This document shows positions 33,800-45,886 of a stretch of DNA of 64,000 nt, piece after piece. The stretch's first letter is position 1. Each line of letters begins with the position of its first letter. The stretch is taken from the NCBI GenBank assembly GCA_036346395.1, contig CM070604.1:6433904-6497903 (forward strand). The letters run 5' to 3'. Both the position numbers and the translations under genes were made by a program. The notes below the pieces were generated by a model. That model was not told where the DNA came from and did not search any database. It worked only from the letters and a program-made list of their open reading frames with translations. Source of the DNA: Hsuehochloa calcarea (Eukaryota > Streptophyta > Magnoliopsida > Poales > Poaceae).

Positions 33800-36700
33800 G
33801 GGAGCATTTGCAACATAAGAATTTCACAGAAAATAGTTAGATTCTCATATGATTCATAAAAAATCCAACGGGCAAAGGGTACTTAAGAAGTAGTAGCTAG
33901 TTAGATATTGTTAGAATTTAGGACTACCCATTTGTAATCCAGTAGTTCTTAACAAACAATTGAATATTTTGAGTTGGCACAATGTTTAAGGATGTTACAA
34001 AACCACACGAAAGAAAAGAGAAAACACCACATAAGAAGTGACTAAAGTAACATTATGTATACATTGAAGTGGGCAGATGAGACAGGTCAGAAAGGTTGTG
34101 GCCTTTTTTTCTAGACGACGAAATGCATTCCTTAATCTCTCACCAATTCTTTTTGGGGCCAACTAGGCAACAGGCGACTGATTTTTTTATATTAAATCTC
34201 AGTCAACTTTTCTAGCCATTTGATCACCATCCAACGTTTATTTTTGTTGCCTATGTTGAGTTAAATTATAGCAGGCTGGACTAACTTTTTCTTCATTGGG
34301 CCGCCATTTTTAGTTGGGCTATCCCGTTAATGGCCTACTGGCTTACCGACCACGGTTAGCTGGATATATCAACCTATTTAGTTATACAAGGCCAAATAAA
34401 CACAAATATGCCCAAATAAAGCCCATCTCGGAAAGAAAACTACAGAGAACAAAATTACACAACAAAATAACACGTATTTTTGTGTGTTTATTTATCGAAT
34501 CCCACTTGACAATAAGAAAACAATAACATAACAAATAAACAAATGAGGGAGAAGAATTTACCCAATACATAGGATTTGTGCCATGGCAAGTTGCTGATCA
34601 TGCTAACAATAATTTAGGATTCAGCTCATACACAAGAAACAAATCGTGCAACAAGCTTGCAAACAAAAAAAGATTATGCTTCTGAGCACCATAGACACAG
34701 AGAAAGTTTTGTTACATGGACTTTCACCTAGTAAAAACATAATCAACAGAGACAAAGAATGCTTAAACTCTGAATTATATCTTAGGGCGATTCAATTCTG
34801 AAATGTCTAAACTTGGCCATACAATACTATGTGAAACGTGTGATCTCAACTTATCGATTTGTGCTTAGATGAAATCTATGCAATCTAAAGTTTGGACTAT
34901 ACCTTAATTGGGATATGCATACTTATAATCTAAACTCTGAATAGATCGACTAGAAACACGTAACAGAATATCCTAACCTAGGTGAACTCTACAAAATACA
35001 AAAACAAAGGGGATTATTCTAAGCTAGAGAAATTATCCTAACCTAGGTGAACCCTACAAAATACAAAATCAAAAAGACAAATTATCATAAATCAGTCTTT
35101 CGAGGCAAATTCGTTGATTGGTCTACATTAGCTTTGTTTCTTCTCCACAAATTCCCTTGCTTCTTCTCCATCAATTCACTGAATTACATGAAAACCTTAT
35201 ATTTCATTTCTTACTCAAAAAAGCTTTGAAATCTGGTAGATTGCATGCTTTTTCAAAAAAAAAAACATCGAACTTTCCCATTGGTTCTCCTTCATAGATA
35301 ATTAAGAGCATGATGTAAATATATTAGTAGAATAAAAAAATAATTTAAAATAGTAAAAAAAATATTAGACCAGGTGAACCCTTACATAAGACTTAAAATA
35401 GAAAGAAACTCAATGTGAACCAAATCATTAATTAGGTGAGTCATCCTACTAAAATTGCACAATACATAGAACTGCAACTTTAGGTAAATTGATATACAAA
35501 CCTACTGAACCAAATCATTAATTAGGTGAGTCATCATACATAGATATAGGAGAGAAGAAACCATCACATTGCATCCAAACATAAAAATCATGCCATAATA
35601 AAAAAATACACTAAAAAAATAAATTGCACATTGTCTAGACTATAAATGTGAGTTAAAAGAGAGTGCAAAATGCCCACATATCCTCATGTTTCATGTATTT
35701 GTGGCATAAAGAGAGTGCAAAATTGATTATCTGATTTTAAGATGTGACTAATATTAGCTATATGTGACCAGAGAAAACATATGCAACAGCAAACACAAAG
35801 CGTAATGACAAAAGAGGAACAATACATGTAGCTTGGAGTATGAATGTTGTTGGGGATTTAAACAATCGTAACTTAAAAATACATTCAAATGAGTTGTGAT
35901 TAAATTCTTTTATTTGCCTAGAACTTAATTTGCACACAAAATCCAAATAACTTGCACATGACCTGACCGTGCAACAGTTATTAATATAGGTTGTAACTTT
36001 GGAATTGCAGGAAATGAGAATGGCTACACCAACAACCGGCGGCAATAAAGATGAAAAAACAGCGAAACATGAATGTGGGTAACAATTAAACTTTACATAC
36101 AGAAATTGACCTCAATTCAATTGAAAGAAATCAATCCATACTATTAAACCTTGTACATTGCAAATAAATTTTCAGGTCAACAACTATGCAGGTGTGCTGG
36201 ATTTTTCAGATCAACTATTTACTCAAATAGAGACATACAACCAGGTATAACTCCAAGCAACCATATCAATGAAATAAATTGCACAAATAATTATTCAAAA
36301 TTGCTCTGACTTTTCACTTGCAATATATACACGTATAACCAGCATTTTTTAACAGTAGCAATACGACTATGAGGATATGCATGCGTGAGGCATATCAAAT
36401 CTAAGCTAACACGGTCTCACACGCCCAAAAATATATAGCAAAATCAATCCTCAAATCTAGCAAAAAAAAAACAAGTTGGGTGGAACGAAAGGGAGTAGAG
36501 TAAGCGTTTGGGGATCTGATCTTACACTTGCGGATGCGAGTAGCGGGCTAGCTGCAAGAGGATCAAGTGCTCTTATGTTGGTGAAAGTTGTGGTGGCCAC
36601 AACGCACAGCCTCACACAGCGTGTGCGCCTTGTTCCAGCGGGAAGGAGGACGTCAAGGGAAGTGTGCTCACTTGTGAGTGGAATTGTTTCACCTTACATT

Positions 36701-37770
36701 ATACAAGCAACGAAAAAGCATTACATTATAGGGTTAGGAAAACAGCAGGAACAAAACTACCAATATAAGTAGAGCAAAAAAAGTTTTAGACTTTGCCTTC
36801 TTTAGTCACACTTCAGGGTAGATTGAACATAGTATTATTGTAATATAACAAAACCTACAATGTGAAGTTCACACAGGATTAATCTATACTAACAAAACCT
36901 ACAGGGTGAAGTTTACACTGGATTATTCTAATTCACTCTACAAAACTAGCTGTAAGTAGACCATGCAAAGATTCCGAATGCCATTGAGGGAACATCGTAA
37001 AAGGAACTTCATAATGACACTCTTCTACTAATGAACAAGTCTAGTAGAACTCTTACATAAAAAACTCAAGATCTTAATAAACAAAAAAATAACTAAGGAA
37101 AAAAATAAATATCCAGAACTAAGTCCTTACAAAAAAGGTCTAAATTTAATTTGAATAAAATGGCATAATAGTGAAAACTTGGACCCTAACATTAAAACAA
37201 ACTCAAAAATTGAAGAAAAAAAAACAAATTATATTATATGAAATTCAAAATTTCAGGACGTAGGTGAACCCTTACAAAAAAAAAGAATAAAAACTTCACA
37301 CTGAATTATGAGTTCAAAATAATGTATGGAATCTTACATCGAGCGCTTTTTGTAGGAATTTTAGAATATTGCAAATGAGTTCCAAAAATTATGAAATATT
37401 ATGTTGATCCTCTCGACACAGTGTACTTGCTCGTATAAATTTTCCATAATTTTATTTGTTCTGACTTTTTCTCACAATTTCATATAAGTGTACAGTTTTG
37501 TACTACTTTGTAAATGTAGAAAATGAGCTCCAAAAATTATGAATTTTTTTAAGGCTCCTCACGCAGTGGACTTGATTGTGTAATATTTTGATAATTTTAC
37601 ATGTGTTTTGGAATTATCTCAAAAAATAAGGACTTAGGTCGCGAAAATTTGGATTTTAGGTTTTGGGAATTAGGGTTTCATGAATTCATGTGACTTGGAA
37701 TGTATGGGGAAAATCTGCATTGCAACTCCATTGGAGATGTCGATATACAATATGGCATAGGAATTTCATG
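33800..37770. other. AT-rich gene-free region
   Basis: Almost 4 kb with no supported gene. Recurring words include CTAACCTAGGTGAACCCTAC (34977, 35038), AGGTGAACCCTTACA (35370, 37262) and CAAATCATTAATTAGGTGAG (35417, 35511), which suggests an old internally repetitive element. A GC-richer island at 36470-36680 has open frames on both strands without recognisable domains. Element borders cannot be set. Confidence 0.4.
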
Positions 37771-38114
37771 TTATGTTTGGATCATTCATTTTTACATCGT
37801 CACGTAGTCCAGTTTTTATACGAGACTTGGAGATTACAAATGTACTCGTGCTGATGAAATCTTTCGACCAAAGGTATAGTGCGAGGAATGGAACCAGAAA
37901 CACATTAGAGTCTGCAGACAGAAACACGTTATACGTGGTCACATGGTATGATGGTTCGACTAATTGGTTTAGTCATCCTCGCTACTACTACGATACTCTA
38001 TGACACAAGCATCCAGACCATGTAAGTATACATGCCTTTAGGGGATAGTAAAAAATATGGCGGGTAGGACGGGGAACTACTACGGAATGACCTGACCTAC
38101 TGCGTGGACTGGGG

Positions 38115-38660
38115 TCATTTGCCCTTCCTTGCGAGCTCGGCATTGTACTCCTCGCTGGCCGCCTTGGCCTTGGCCACCATTTCCCCCTTTCTCTCGCACT
38201 CCCTCTCGCGAACCTCGCGCTCCCTGCGCCTGCATACCTCGAGATGAGCTTGCGTCTCCCGTCGGATACGCTCGATGTGCTCTTCATTGTCGTGCTCCTC
38301 CTCCCTCTTCTCGCAGTCGAGACGCCACTAGTCGTGTGGATAGATCCCTTGGTTGATCTACTTGCGGTAGCCACATAGCGGATCCGGTGACTACGGGTAG
38401 ACATGAGAGATTTTTATTGCATACTTTGAAAGAGAAATGGTAGGGGAACATACTTTAACTGGTCCTTATAGGCTACCGATAATGGCTCTAGTCCCAACGA
38501 CGGTCGTGATAGCCCCAGGAGTAGTCCGCGCAACCCCAGTAATGCATGCCCGGGCTGAGCTGCTGCTTGGACTTGAAGAACTTGTATGTGTCCCTACACC
38601 AACAGAGGGACGACATCTCCCCATCGGGGTTGCGGCGAATGCTCGGTTGGAATTTTCCAG
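38115..38660 (-). pseudogene. GRF-type zinc-finger / coiled-coil protein relic
   Basis: From the ATG at 38616 the minus strand reads MSSLCWCRDTYKFF, then HYWGCADYSWGYHDRRWD and a stop. After about 130 bp (possible intron) a second segment reads CGYRK-stop-INQGIYPHD-stop, followed by a charged helix (CEKREEEHDNEEHIERIRRE and onward, ending ELARKGK) and TGA at 38117-38115. The CWC pair, the WGC and the CGYRKxI segment match the GRF zinc-ribbon layout (zinc- and nucleic-acid-binding), and in plant members a coiled coil often follows. Two in-frame stops make it a pseudogene unless splicing removes them. It lies near a MULE transposase relic on the same strand; such genes can be transposon-borne, but a link is inference. 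Confidence 0.55.
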
Positions 38661-38955
38661 TAGGGGTTGCTGCTATAGGGGGAGGGGGTCATTCTGTGGA
38701 GGTGCCCTCTTGGCATGTTCCCCTTGTTCTTCCCGGGTCACAGCACCCATTGCGAGTTTGCGGATCCCATCCTATTAGTTCTCTATCTAACCGAGATTAT
38801 GTTAAAGTATTGATGCATGAGAACCCGCTGTGGAAAGGGCAGTACTTATATCTCGAGCCAACCCTGCGTACGCGGCTGAATTGTAATTTGGTTGAAAGAA
38901 ATTCACGTCCGCGAGGCAGCGGCCCTGAGGAGGAATCATGTGGTCTTGTCGTTCT

Positions 38956-39195
38956 GAAAAGTTAGCATCGTAGTGTGTTATCTTATCGATCTGCAAAAGT
39001 GGCAGCGTGTGGCGTGACAGGGTACGGTTTTTTGGGCCTGAAAAGGTCGCGTGGTGGAGTGTGTTCTTGTTAGTCTGAAAAGTAAGTGTCGCAGCGTTGT
39101 GGTGCGTTGTTATATCGATGTGCAAAAGTAGCCACTTGTCGCTTGACAGTTCCGGTCTTTTTGGTCTGAAAAGGTTGTGAAGCGGAGTGTGGTCT
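38956..39195 (+). repeat. Two-copy tandem repeat, about 121-bp unit
   Basis: Units start GAAAAGT at 38956 and 39077. Shared words are ATCGAT(C/G)TGCAAAAGT, GCGTGACAG/GCTTGACAG and GGTCTGAAAAGGT-like stretches. Divergence is about one fifth. Confidence 0.75.
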
Positions 39196-39299
39196 AAAAT
39201 TGACGATATTTGAAGTGTTACAAGCATTACATGATACGCGCGTTGATTTATTGCAATCGGGATGAAGAAGAAGGGGGTATTATCGCATGCAACTAGATC

Positions 39300-39610
39300 A
39301 AATAGACACTCTTTGTTAATTTATCAGTTAAATATGAATGGTATTCTTTAATACTGTATTGTACCACACGCTAGATAAGTCTTTACATGAACCAACTAAG
39401 GGAAATATGTGGCATGCAGATCATATAACGATGTATCATAGCCTCCGACTCGTGTATGTTTCGAAGGCTACGGTACATCGTTATATGATTTAAATGGCAC
39501 ACATTTTCCATAGTTGGTTCATATACAATCTTATCTAGCCTGTAGTACAATACAATATTAAATAATACCATCCACATTAAACTGATAAATTAACAAAGAG
39601 TGTCCTATTT
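39300..39610. repeat. Foldback element: near-complete inverted repeat, 150-bp arms, 12-nt loop
   Basis: 39300-39448 is the inverted counterpart of 39461-39610 along its full length (AAATAG(G)ACACTCTTTG at the outer ends, ATCATATAACGATGTA in mid-arm, TAGCCT(C/T)CGA at the loop), with an estimated 85% arm identity. A transcript on either strand would form one long imperfect hairpin. It could be a foldback MITE or a hairpin small-RNA locus. No TSD is evident. Confidence 0.85.
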
Positions 39611-39939
39611 AATAATATTTTTCATGAGGGTAGTTGGATCTACCATCTATGCAATGATGTGTGCAACTAGTCTCCGCGGCGCCATGGCCAATGCCCCTTG
39701 TCTCGAGGCTACCCACGGTGGTCCATGTCCTGTGGGATCGAAAACCGTGGCAGTACCAGAGCATTGAATAATCTGGGTATTACAAATGTTCGGCCTTCTG
39801 CGCAAGCCACTTGCGCTTCTACAATATTCTCGCGTAGAAGGTTGCCAATGAGTCCATATCTGGATATCGTACAAGTTTCACTATACATAACAAAACAAGG
39901 CAGACAATACGTTAAATTACGACACTGAATGATGACCAA

Positions 39940-42900
39940 ACGAGCTCGGTCTATTGGGACAATCCTTCATTGAGTGCCCATGGGTATTACATAGCCTGCA
40001 CTTGATTGTGCCGCTAAAACTGATACGTTGGCTGGCATCCATGTCATTCTGAAAGTGTCGCATCTACCATCGCCCCTTCCATATTGTTTTCAAGGCCGTG
40101 TTCGGGCCCCATTGCATCATATCTGGCCAAAGATCCTTGTAGTTCATTTCCAAGCCATATAAGCGAAACTCTACACTTCATGTACCGAAAAGGTGATGCA
40201 TGTCGTAGTACTTGGAGATGTATACACATCTGCCTTATTTGCACACACACACACCTTGTACACATGTGAGCATGGCTTGTGCAAGAGCTTTGACTTGTTG
40301 CATGTGCATGTCGCCACATCACACAGAGTGCATGCCTGTTTCCTTTCCCCCTGGCATGACTATTGACGTATTTCTCCTGAAATCTGATCCGTACTTCCTC
40401 CTAAGGCCATCGATCACCCAGATATCTGTAACACCCTGGCTAATCGGAAGCCAAAATACTACCTAAAGAACTAACATACAACCAAATTGCGGAAGAATTT
40501 AAGCTGATACTCTTCTAAGTACATATAGGGACCAACTTTAATAGTAGCATGGCAGGAATAAAGACTGAATTCATCAAACATAATCAAGAAGTAATTGAAG
40601 TGAACCACTAGCATCATTTAACAAGAAAACTTAACGTGGAGAGAAATATAATGCAGTAGTAAACTTATTTATTACAGTTCCTCGGTTAACATATGAAAGT
40701 CATACTCAACATTATTAATAAAAGTAAATTGTAGTGAACTATGTGAATCGTGCTGGTCTACTCCCTCCCAACAGAGTCATCATCAACGATCACCTAAATA
40801 AATAAAGAAAACAAGAATGAGTCGAAACTTAGTAAGTACAGTAACCAATTGAACATTCAAGGTTATGAACTATTCTATCTCAATACAAAGTATGAACTTA
40901 TCTCTGAACACTTATGAGTATGAATGGAATGAATGGATGCAATGAAAGGAATGGACTTCACACATGCTCATACCGGTATAGCGAGTGACACACATGTCGA
41001 TGCTCACTTAAGCTCGTACTTAACAAAGTTCGGGGATCTAATTACCGTATGAAGAACGTTTCATACGGGTGTCAGAAATTGCCCACATTGGAATGGTGGG
41101 TCTTACGTGCCCATACTGGAATTGATGGGTCTTAACAATTCCACTCTCGTGGATGGAACATGAACAATCCAAGAATGTAATAAATATATACAATGAGTGC
41201 CACCTCTTTCATTCACATGGATTATCAACTAAGAACGAATAAACATCATGAAGTATGAATCATAGATCATAGAAATAACATCGCATCACAACATTCAACT
41301 GTATAACATGAAGTATGAACATGGATCATAGAAGTAGCATCGCATTAACAACATTCAACAGAAATCAACATGTCTTAACACATTGTACTTGCCTTCCGCG
41401 ATGTGACGTACCAGGAGGCAACGAAGGTGCTCCTGCACTCGCCGCCTCGCCGCCTACATGAATGCGTATTCAAACATAAGAACACATGATATAACGATGC
41501 TACCGGCGATCTATAATACCCCCTTAACTACCCAATACAACGGATAGACCCGAATTGAAAACATACAAATCACCCATCTAAACAATTCTGGACAGCGATA
41601 CAGAAAAATTCATAATTAATGATATGGAACTCGGAATGATATGAATCCAGTGCCCAATGAAAATTAACGAGTAAACCTACGAAACTCTAGTTGACAAGAT
41701 CTCCTCATTCCATCAACACATTTAACTAAACAGCAATTGAAAATACTTAACAGACATCTGTCCAGACAGCAGATCAGTAGCGAAGAACATAGCATAACTT
41801 TTATTCTACTGATCCAATGGAGGTGTTATTTATCAATATGGAAATATTATCAATTTATCTACGAAAAAATTTTGGGTGACAAGTCTGAATCTGCCCCTAA
41901 ATAATTCATATTTCACAAAACAACTAAACTGACAGTACTCGTAAGGGTTCTCAGGATAGCAATAAGGAATTTATCATAACTTTTAAACTACAGATCGGAT
42001 TTTAATGATCTTTGTGTATATAGAAAGCTAACAACTGTGGCTACAATTCTCTAGGAGGGAAGAACCTCCAGATCGGCCTCTAACAGTCGTAATAGGCCGC
42101 GTAAAAAACTGGACAGATCTGAACTTTCTGACAGCAAGAATTCAAACCAATCAAACTGATCCAATTCGCATCTAAATGACAACAAACAGCGAGGAAATGC
42201 CTCGTTACCCTTGATGACCCCAGGGGGCAATGAATGAGCCTTGCGGAAGATGATCCCCCCTTCTTCTGCTCCTTTCTTCTATTGGCCGACCAAAGCCCCG
42301 GTTGCGCTTCCTTCTTCTTCCTCTTGGTCGGCAACCACCATGGCTTTCTTCACCGGCAGCAGGGGAGGTGCTACTGGGAAGAGGCGGCACTGTTGGAGGG
42401 TGGACAGGGGAGGCGGCCAAAGGAAAGTTGGGGTGGCGGCCAAGGGGAGGTGGGAGTGGCGGCTAGGGTTTTGCCCCCTCCCACCTCATGGCCGGCTGCC
42501 CCCTCGCTCCCACCTTGGGCCGAAACCAAGTGGGCTAAAAGCCCCAGCCCAGGTTGTCTAACTTTTGCAAAAATCCCCCCTAATCAACTGTTAAATTATT
42601 TTGCTAATTGATCCTTCTCCCTAATTTATTTATTCTTCATCGAATAACTATGGGGTATTACAATATCGTGCATTCGGGCCTTCTTCATCTTCTGGTCCAT
42701 GTGCATCTGCATGTTCTCGGACCACTGCTTGCCTTCCTCCATCTGTCGCTTGGCTGCGGGGGCTCTATTGACGAAATAACCAACAATGTGAGTCTATATC
42801 TCCTCTACGATCGTGGTGATAGGGAGGCACCACACACCTTTGAGAACGTTATTGTAGACCTCAGACATGTTGGTCGTCATAATCCCGTACCTCGCACCAT

Positions 42901-44672
42901 CTGTATCATAGAGAAGGAACCATTTCTCTAATTCTGGAGTGTAGGCATTAATCCACTCTGAGAAACTTATGACACTGCTGGGTTACTCTACCTCCAATAC
43001 CTGCGGAGTGGACTCCCTTGTATACCTTGTAGTCAGGTGTTCGAGGTCTCTCCAGATGGACTCAAACTTTTGCCTCTGGTTCTACAAACACAATGCCTTT
43101 AACATTTTCATTACTTCCTGATTGCGGAACGGCGTGAATAAGTTAGATGCAAGATGCCTCGTGCACTATCTGGATTGCATATTGTTCCACTGGTAAGGGG
43201 AATCCGTCCCATGCTGCGTGGTGTTGATGGCCGCCAACAACCCAGTATTTGTGGTCTGTTGCGTCGGTCTCCCACCACAGCCCTCTTCACGTTCGCAAGG
43301 AACCATAGCCAGCTGGATGTATTATCGCTCTCCATAATGGCAAATGCCACCAAAAGAAACTGGTCATTCGCGTTGGCTGCAACCTCGACGAGGATAGCGC
43401 CCTTGTACCTCCTCGTGAGGGAAGTTCCATCCATCGCTAGCATGGGACGACAGAACATAAAGCCCCCGATGGCCTAAGCGAAAGCACAGAACACCTGGTC
43501 CAGTATGAAGCAGTTGGGCTCTTTCTCAGTATCTTCACGGTCAAGCTTGTTTATGTACGTGTCGGGATTTGATTCGGCAATCTGATGAAGCAATCTCGGC
43601 ATAAGGTTGTACGCCTCCTCATATGTTCCGTACATGGGCTCGATGACCTTCTGCTTGGATCATCGGACCTTGTTGTAGCTGACTGGATAACCAACCAGAT
43701 TGGTGACTTTCGAAATCAGCATCTTGGGGGCGACGAACACGTCCATCACAACTAGGTGTCCGATGAGGCTTGTAGCACATGTGGAAGTCATGTTCCGATG
43801 CTGCCGCAGGGACTTGCTAAGCTCACAAGTGTGGTCGATCAGCTCCTTGACCCCGAAAACCGAGCCGAAGATCTTTGCTCGTTGAGCGTTGACTTTTCCA
43901 GAGCAGCCTTCAACTACGCACTTTACTGTGTAATGTCCTGGGTTGTACCGGTGCACTCGGTACACATGACTGATGGACAAGGCATGTCGTGCTATAGCTT
44001 GTTGCACGTCCGCTTTGTTAGGGAGTATTGCTCAACTAAGAGGGTGTTGGCATCAAACCCCCATTGGGAGCCATCTTCTTGCGGTAGTACGAGCGAACGC
44101 ACCGCGATATCATCAAGTCTCAATGCCACGTAAGGCACCTCCGATGACACAATTCCCCTGGTTGGACCACCGACCTGGTGTGCGTCCTCGTTGCTACCAT
44201 CCGAGCTTGGGTCGACGTCCTCGTCGGACTCTGACTCGAGAGGCTGGTCCGATAGATAATCGTGGCAGTCAATGCGGGCCGACCACCGCAATTTCGTCCC
44301 CTCGTTTTGCAGAAAATTATGCACGAGTCTTTCCTCCGAGACAACACATTTCGTGCTACCGTCTTCAAGCTCATCATGTGTTTGCCCGCTTGTAGAGGCC
44401 TCGACATCATCAAGGTTTATCTGCGCCCTGCGTACGAAATTCATATACACCATCGGCTTCTCGTAAATGGCCGCCTCGGGTTGGGAGTCAATCTGCATGT
44501 GCTTGCTCCATGCTACGCTTCCATGCACCTTGACGAGCTCCCACACATCATTCTTGCAGGTGATCCCCTCGATCACAAGTTTCTTCATCATTGCCTCTGT
44601 GATGAACTCCCTCCGAATGCAGCTTTGAAGCTCGTGAATATTCATCGCGTCGAGCTCCTCCGCCCAAACCAC
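39940..44672 (-). pseudogene. Mutator-like (MULE) transposase pseudogene, split by a solo LTR
   Basis: Minus-strand frames in order: 44672-43992 (226 residues, acidic N-terminal region, MVWAEELDAMNIHELQ start); 44007-43660, overlapping and one frame off, with the mudrA-type domain (CVVEGCSGKVNAQ); then, past stops, MPRLLHQIAESNP and 43458-43111 with the transposase core (FCRPMLAMDGTSLTRRYKG, FAIMESDNTSSWLWF), whose DG marks the first catalytic Asp. Further on come GIMTTNMSEVYNNVLKG and a YFVNR stretch (about 42.75-42.9 kb). The solo LTR at 40427-42662 then interrupts the frame. Below it, 40426-39940 carries a decayed SWIM region (YGLEMNYKDLWPDM) and a zinc knuckle (CRLCNTHGHSMKDC). Several stops and frameshifts are present, so it is inactive. 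MULE transposases cut and join TIR-bounded elements in the nucleus. TIRs of the parent element were not found. Confidence 0.88.
40427..42662 (-). mobile_element. Solo LTR, inverted copy of the 30957-33287 family, inside the MULE transposase
   Basis: Reads TGTAACACCCTGG...GGGGTATTACA on the plus strand, the reverse complement layout of the 30957 copy. The 5-bp TSD is ATATC (40422-40426 and 42663-42667). Shared internal blocks include CATACCGGTATAGCGAGTGA and AAGAACGTTTCATACGG. Removing it joins the MULE frame through an Asp-Ile pair at the target site. It carries its own GC-rich block (42240-42520). Confidence 0.85.
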
Positions 44673-45881
44673 CTTGTACTAACATCTCGACATGTCCAAC
44701 CCATCAGGCCTGGCCCGTACAAGACTATCGCCATAAAACACTAACAAGTCTTGCATGTTCGAATTAACCTAAAGCCACAACAACCCCATCTGCGGTACAT
44801 ATGTGTAATTAAATACGACAAATTGCATGCAAGTGATGGATGACATATGTGTAATTAAATATGAATAATTAATTAATTACCAAAAAATTCAAAAAATTAT
44901 TGGTAATTCATTACTACCATGCTTGCCACTATTAAACCACATGTTCATTGCCACTTAATTACTTACGACTAACTAATTTGCCCTGAATGAGTTATGCCTA
45001 ACTAATTGCTACTGAACTAATTACGACTGATTAAATACCACTAAATAAATTACGAGTAGTTCTTTTCTACTAATTTAATATGCCGGGTTAAATACCACTA
45101 AATAAATTACGAGTAGTTCTTTTCTACTAATTTAATATGCCGGACTGATAACCAATAAACTAATTAGGACTAATTAATTACCACTAAACTAATTTATTAC
45201 CAGCAAACTAAGTAATTACGACTAATTAATTACCGCTAAACTTACTAATTATGACTGATTCAATACCTCTAAACTAACTAATTACAACTAATTAAATTAC
45301 CAGTACTTCATTTCCACTAATTTAATATGTCATAATGATGATTACTAAATTAATTACAACTAATTAATTAGCACTAAACTAATTAATTACCAGTAAACTA
45401 ACTAATTATGATTCATTAATTACCACTAAACTAATGATGATGGGGTCAACAGGCGGCGGTGCGGTGGCCACTCGGCCAGAGGCGGCAGAGCATCGGTCTC
45501 GAAGAAAGCGATGATGATGGGTGAGCACGTGCATGCAGCACAAGCATGCCTTCATACACGCTATCCGTGACACGAGGAGGCCATCAAGGAACAACTGATC
45601 GAGGAGCCGGCATCCAACCATCCCGATGAGGGGTGAGGCGATGGCAAGAACGGATCTATTGATTGGCGATAATGAAGAATCATCTAGAATCATCTAACTA
45701 CAATATATTTGCGCGGCCTCAGTAGATTAGATTATGGAGATCAGATCATCTCCCAAGGGCGGCGCAGAGCGAAATTTTGTGATGAATAGATCCAAATTCG
45801 AACCCATTCTAATACTACGAAGGAAGATAGAATATCTGAAATAATTATTGATGGACTGCTTAGGCCTCGGGGGCATACATA
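44673..45881. other. AT-rich repeats and a short GC-rich stretch upstream of the MULE transposase
   Basis: About 44830-45440 is built of degenerate TAATTACCACTAAACTAATTA words. It includes a near-exact 58-bp tandem pair (TAAATACCACTAAATAAATTA at about 45034 and 45092, each followed by GAGTAGTTCTTTTCTAC). 45440-45700 is GC-richer and open on the minus strand (95 residues) with no known motif. It may be the 5' flank of the MULE. Confidence 0.6.
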
Positions 45882-45886
45882 TAAAC

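Noticed and set aside
36476..36772. 98-residue plus frame in a GC-richer island
   Set aside because: No domain, no upstream signals, and the opposite strand is equally open. Kept only as part of the gap description.
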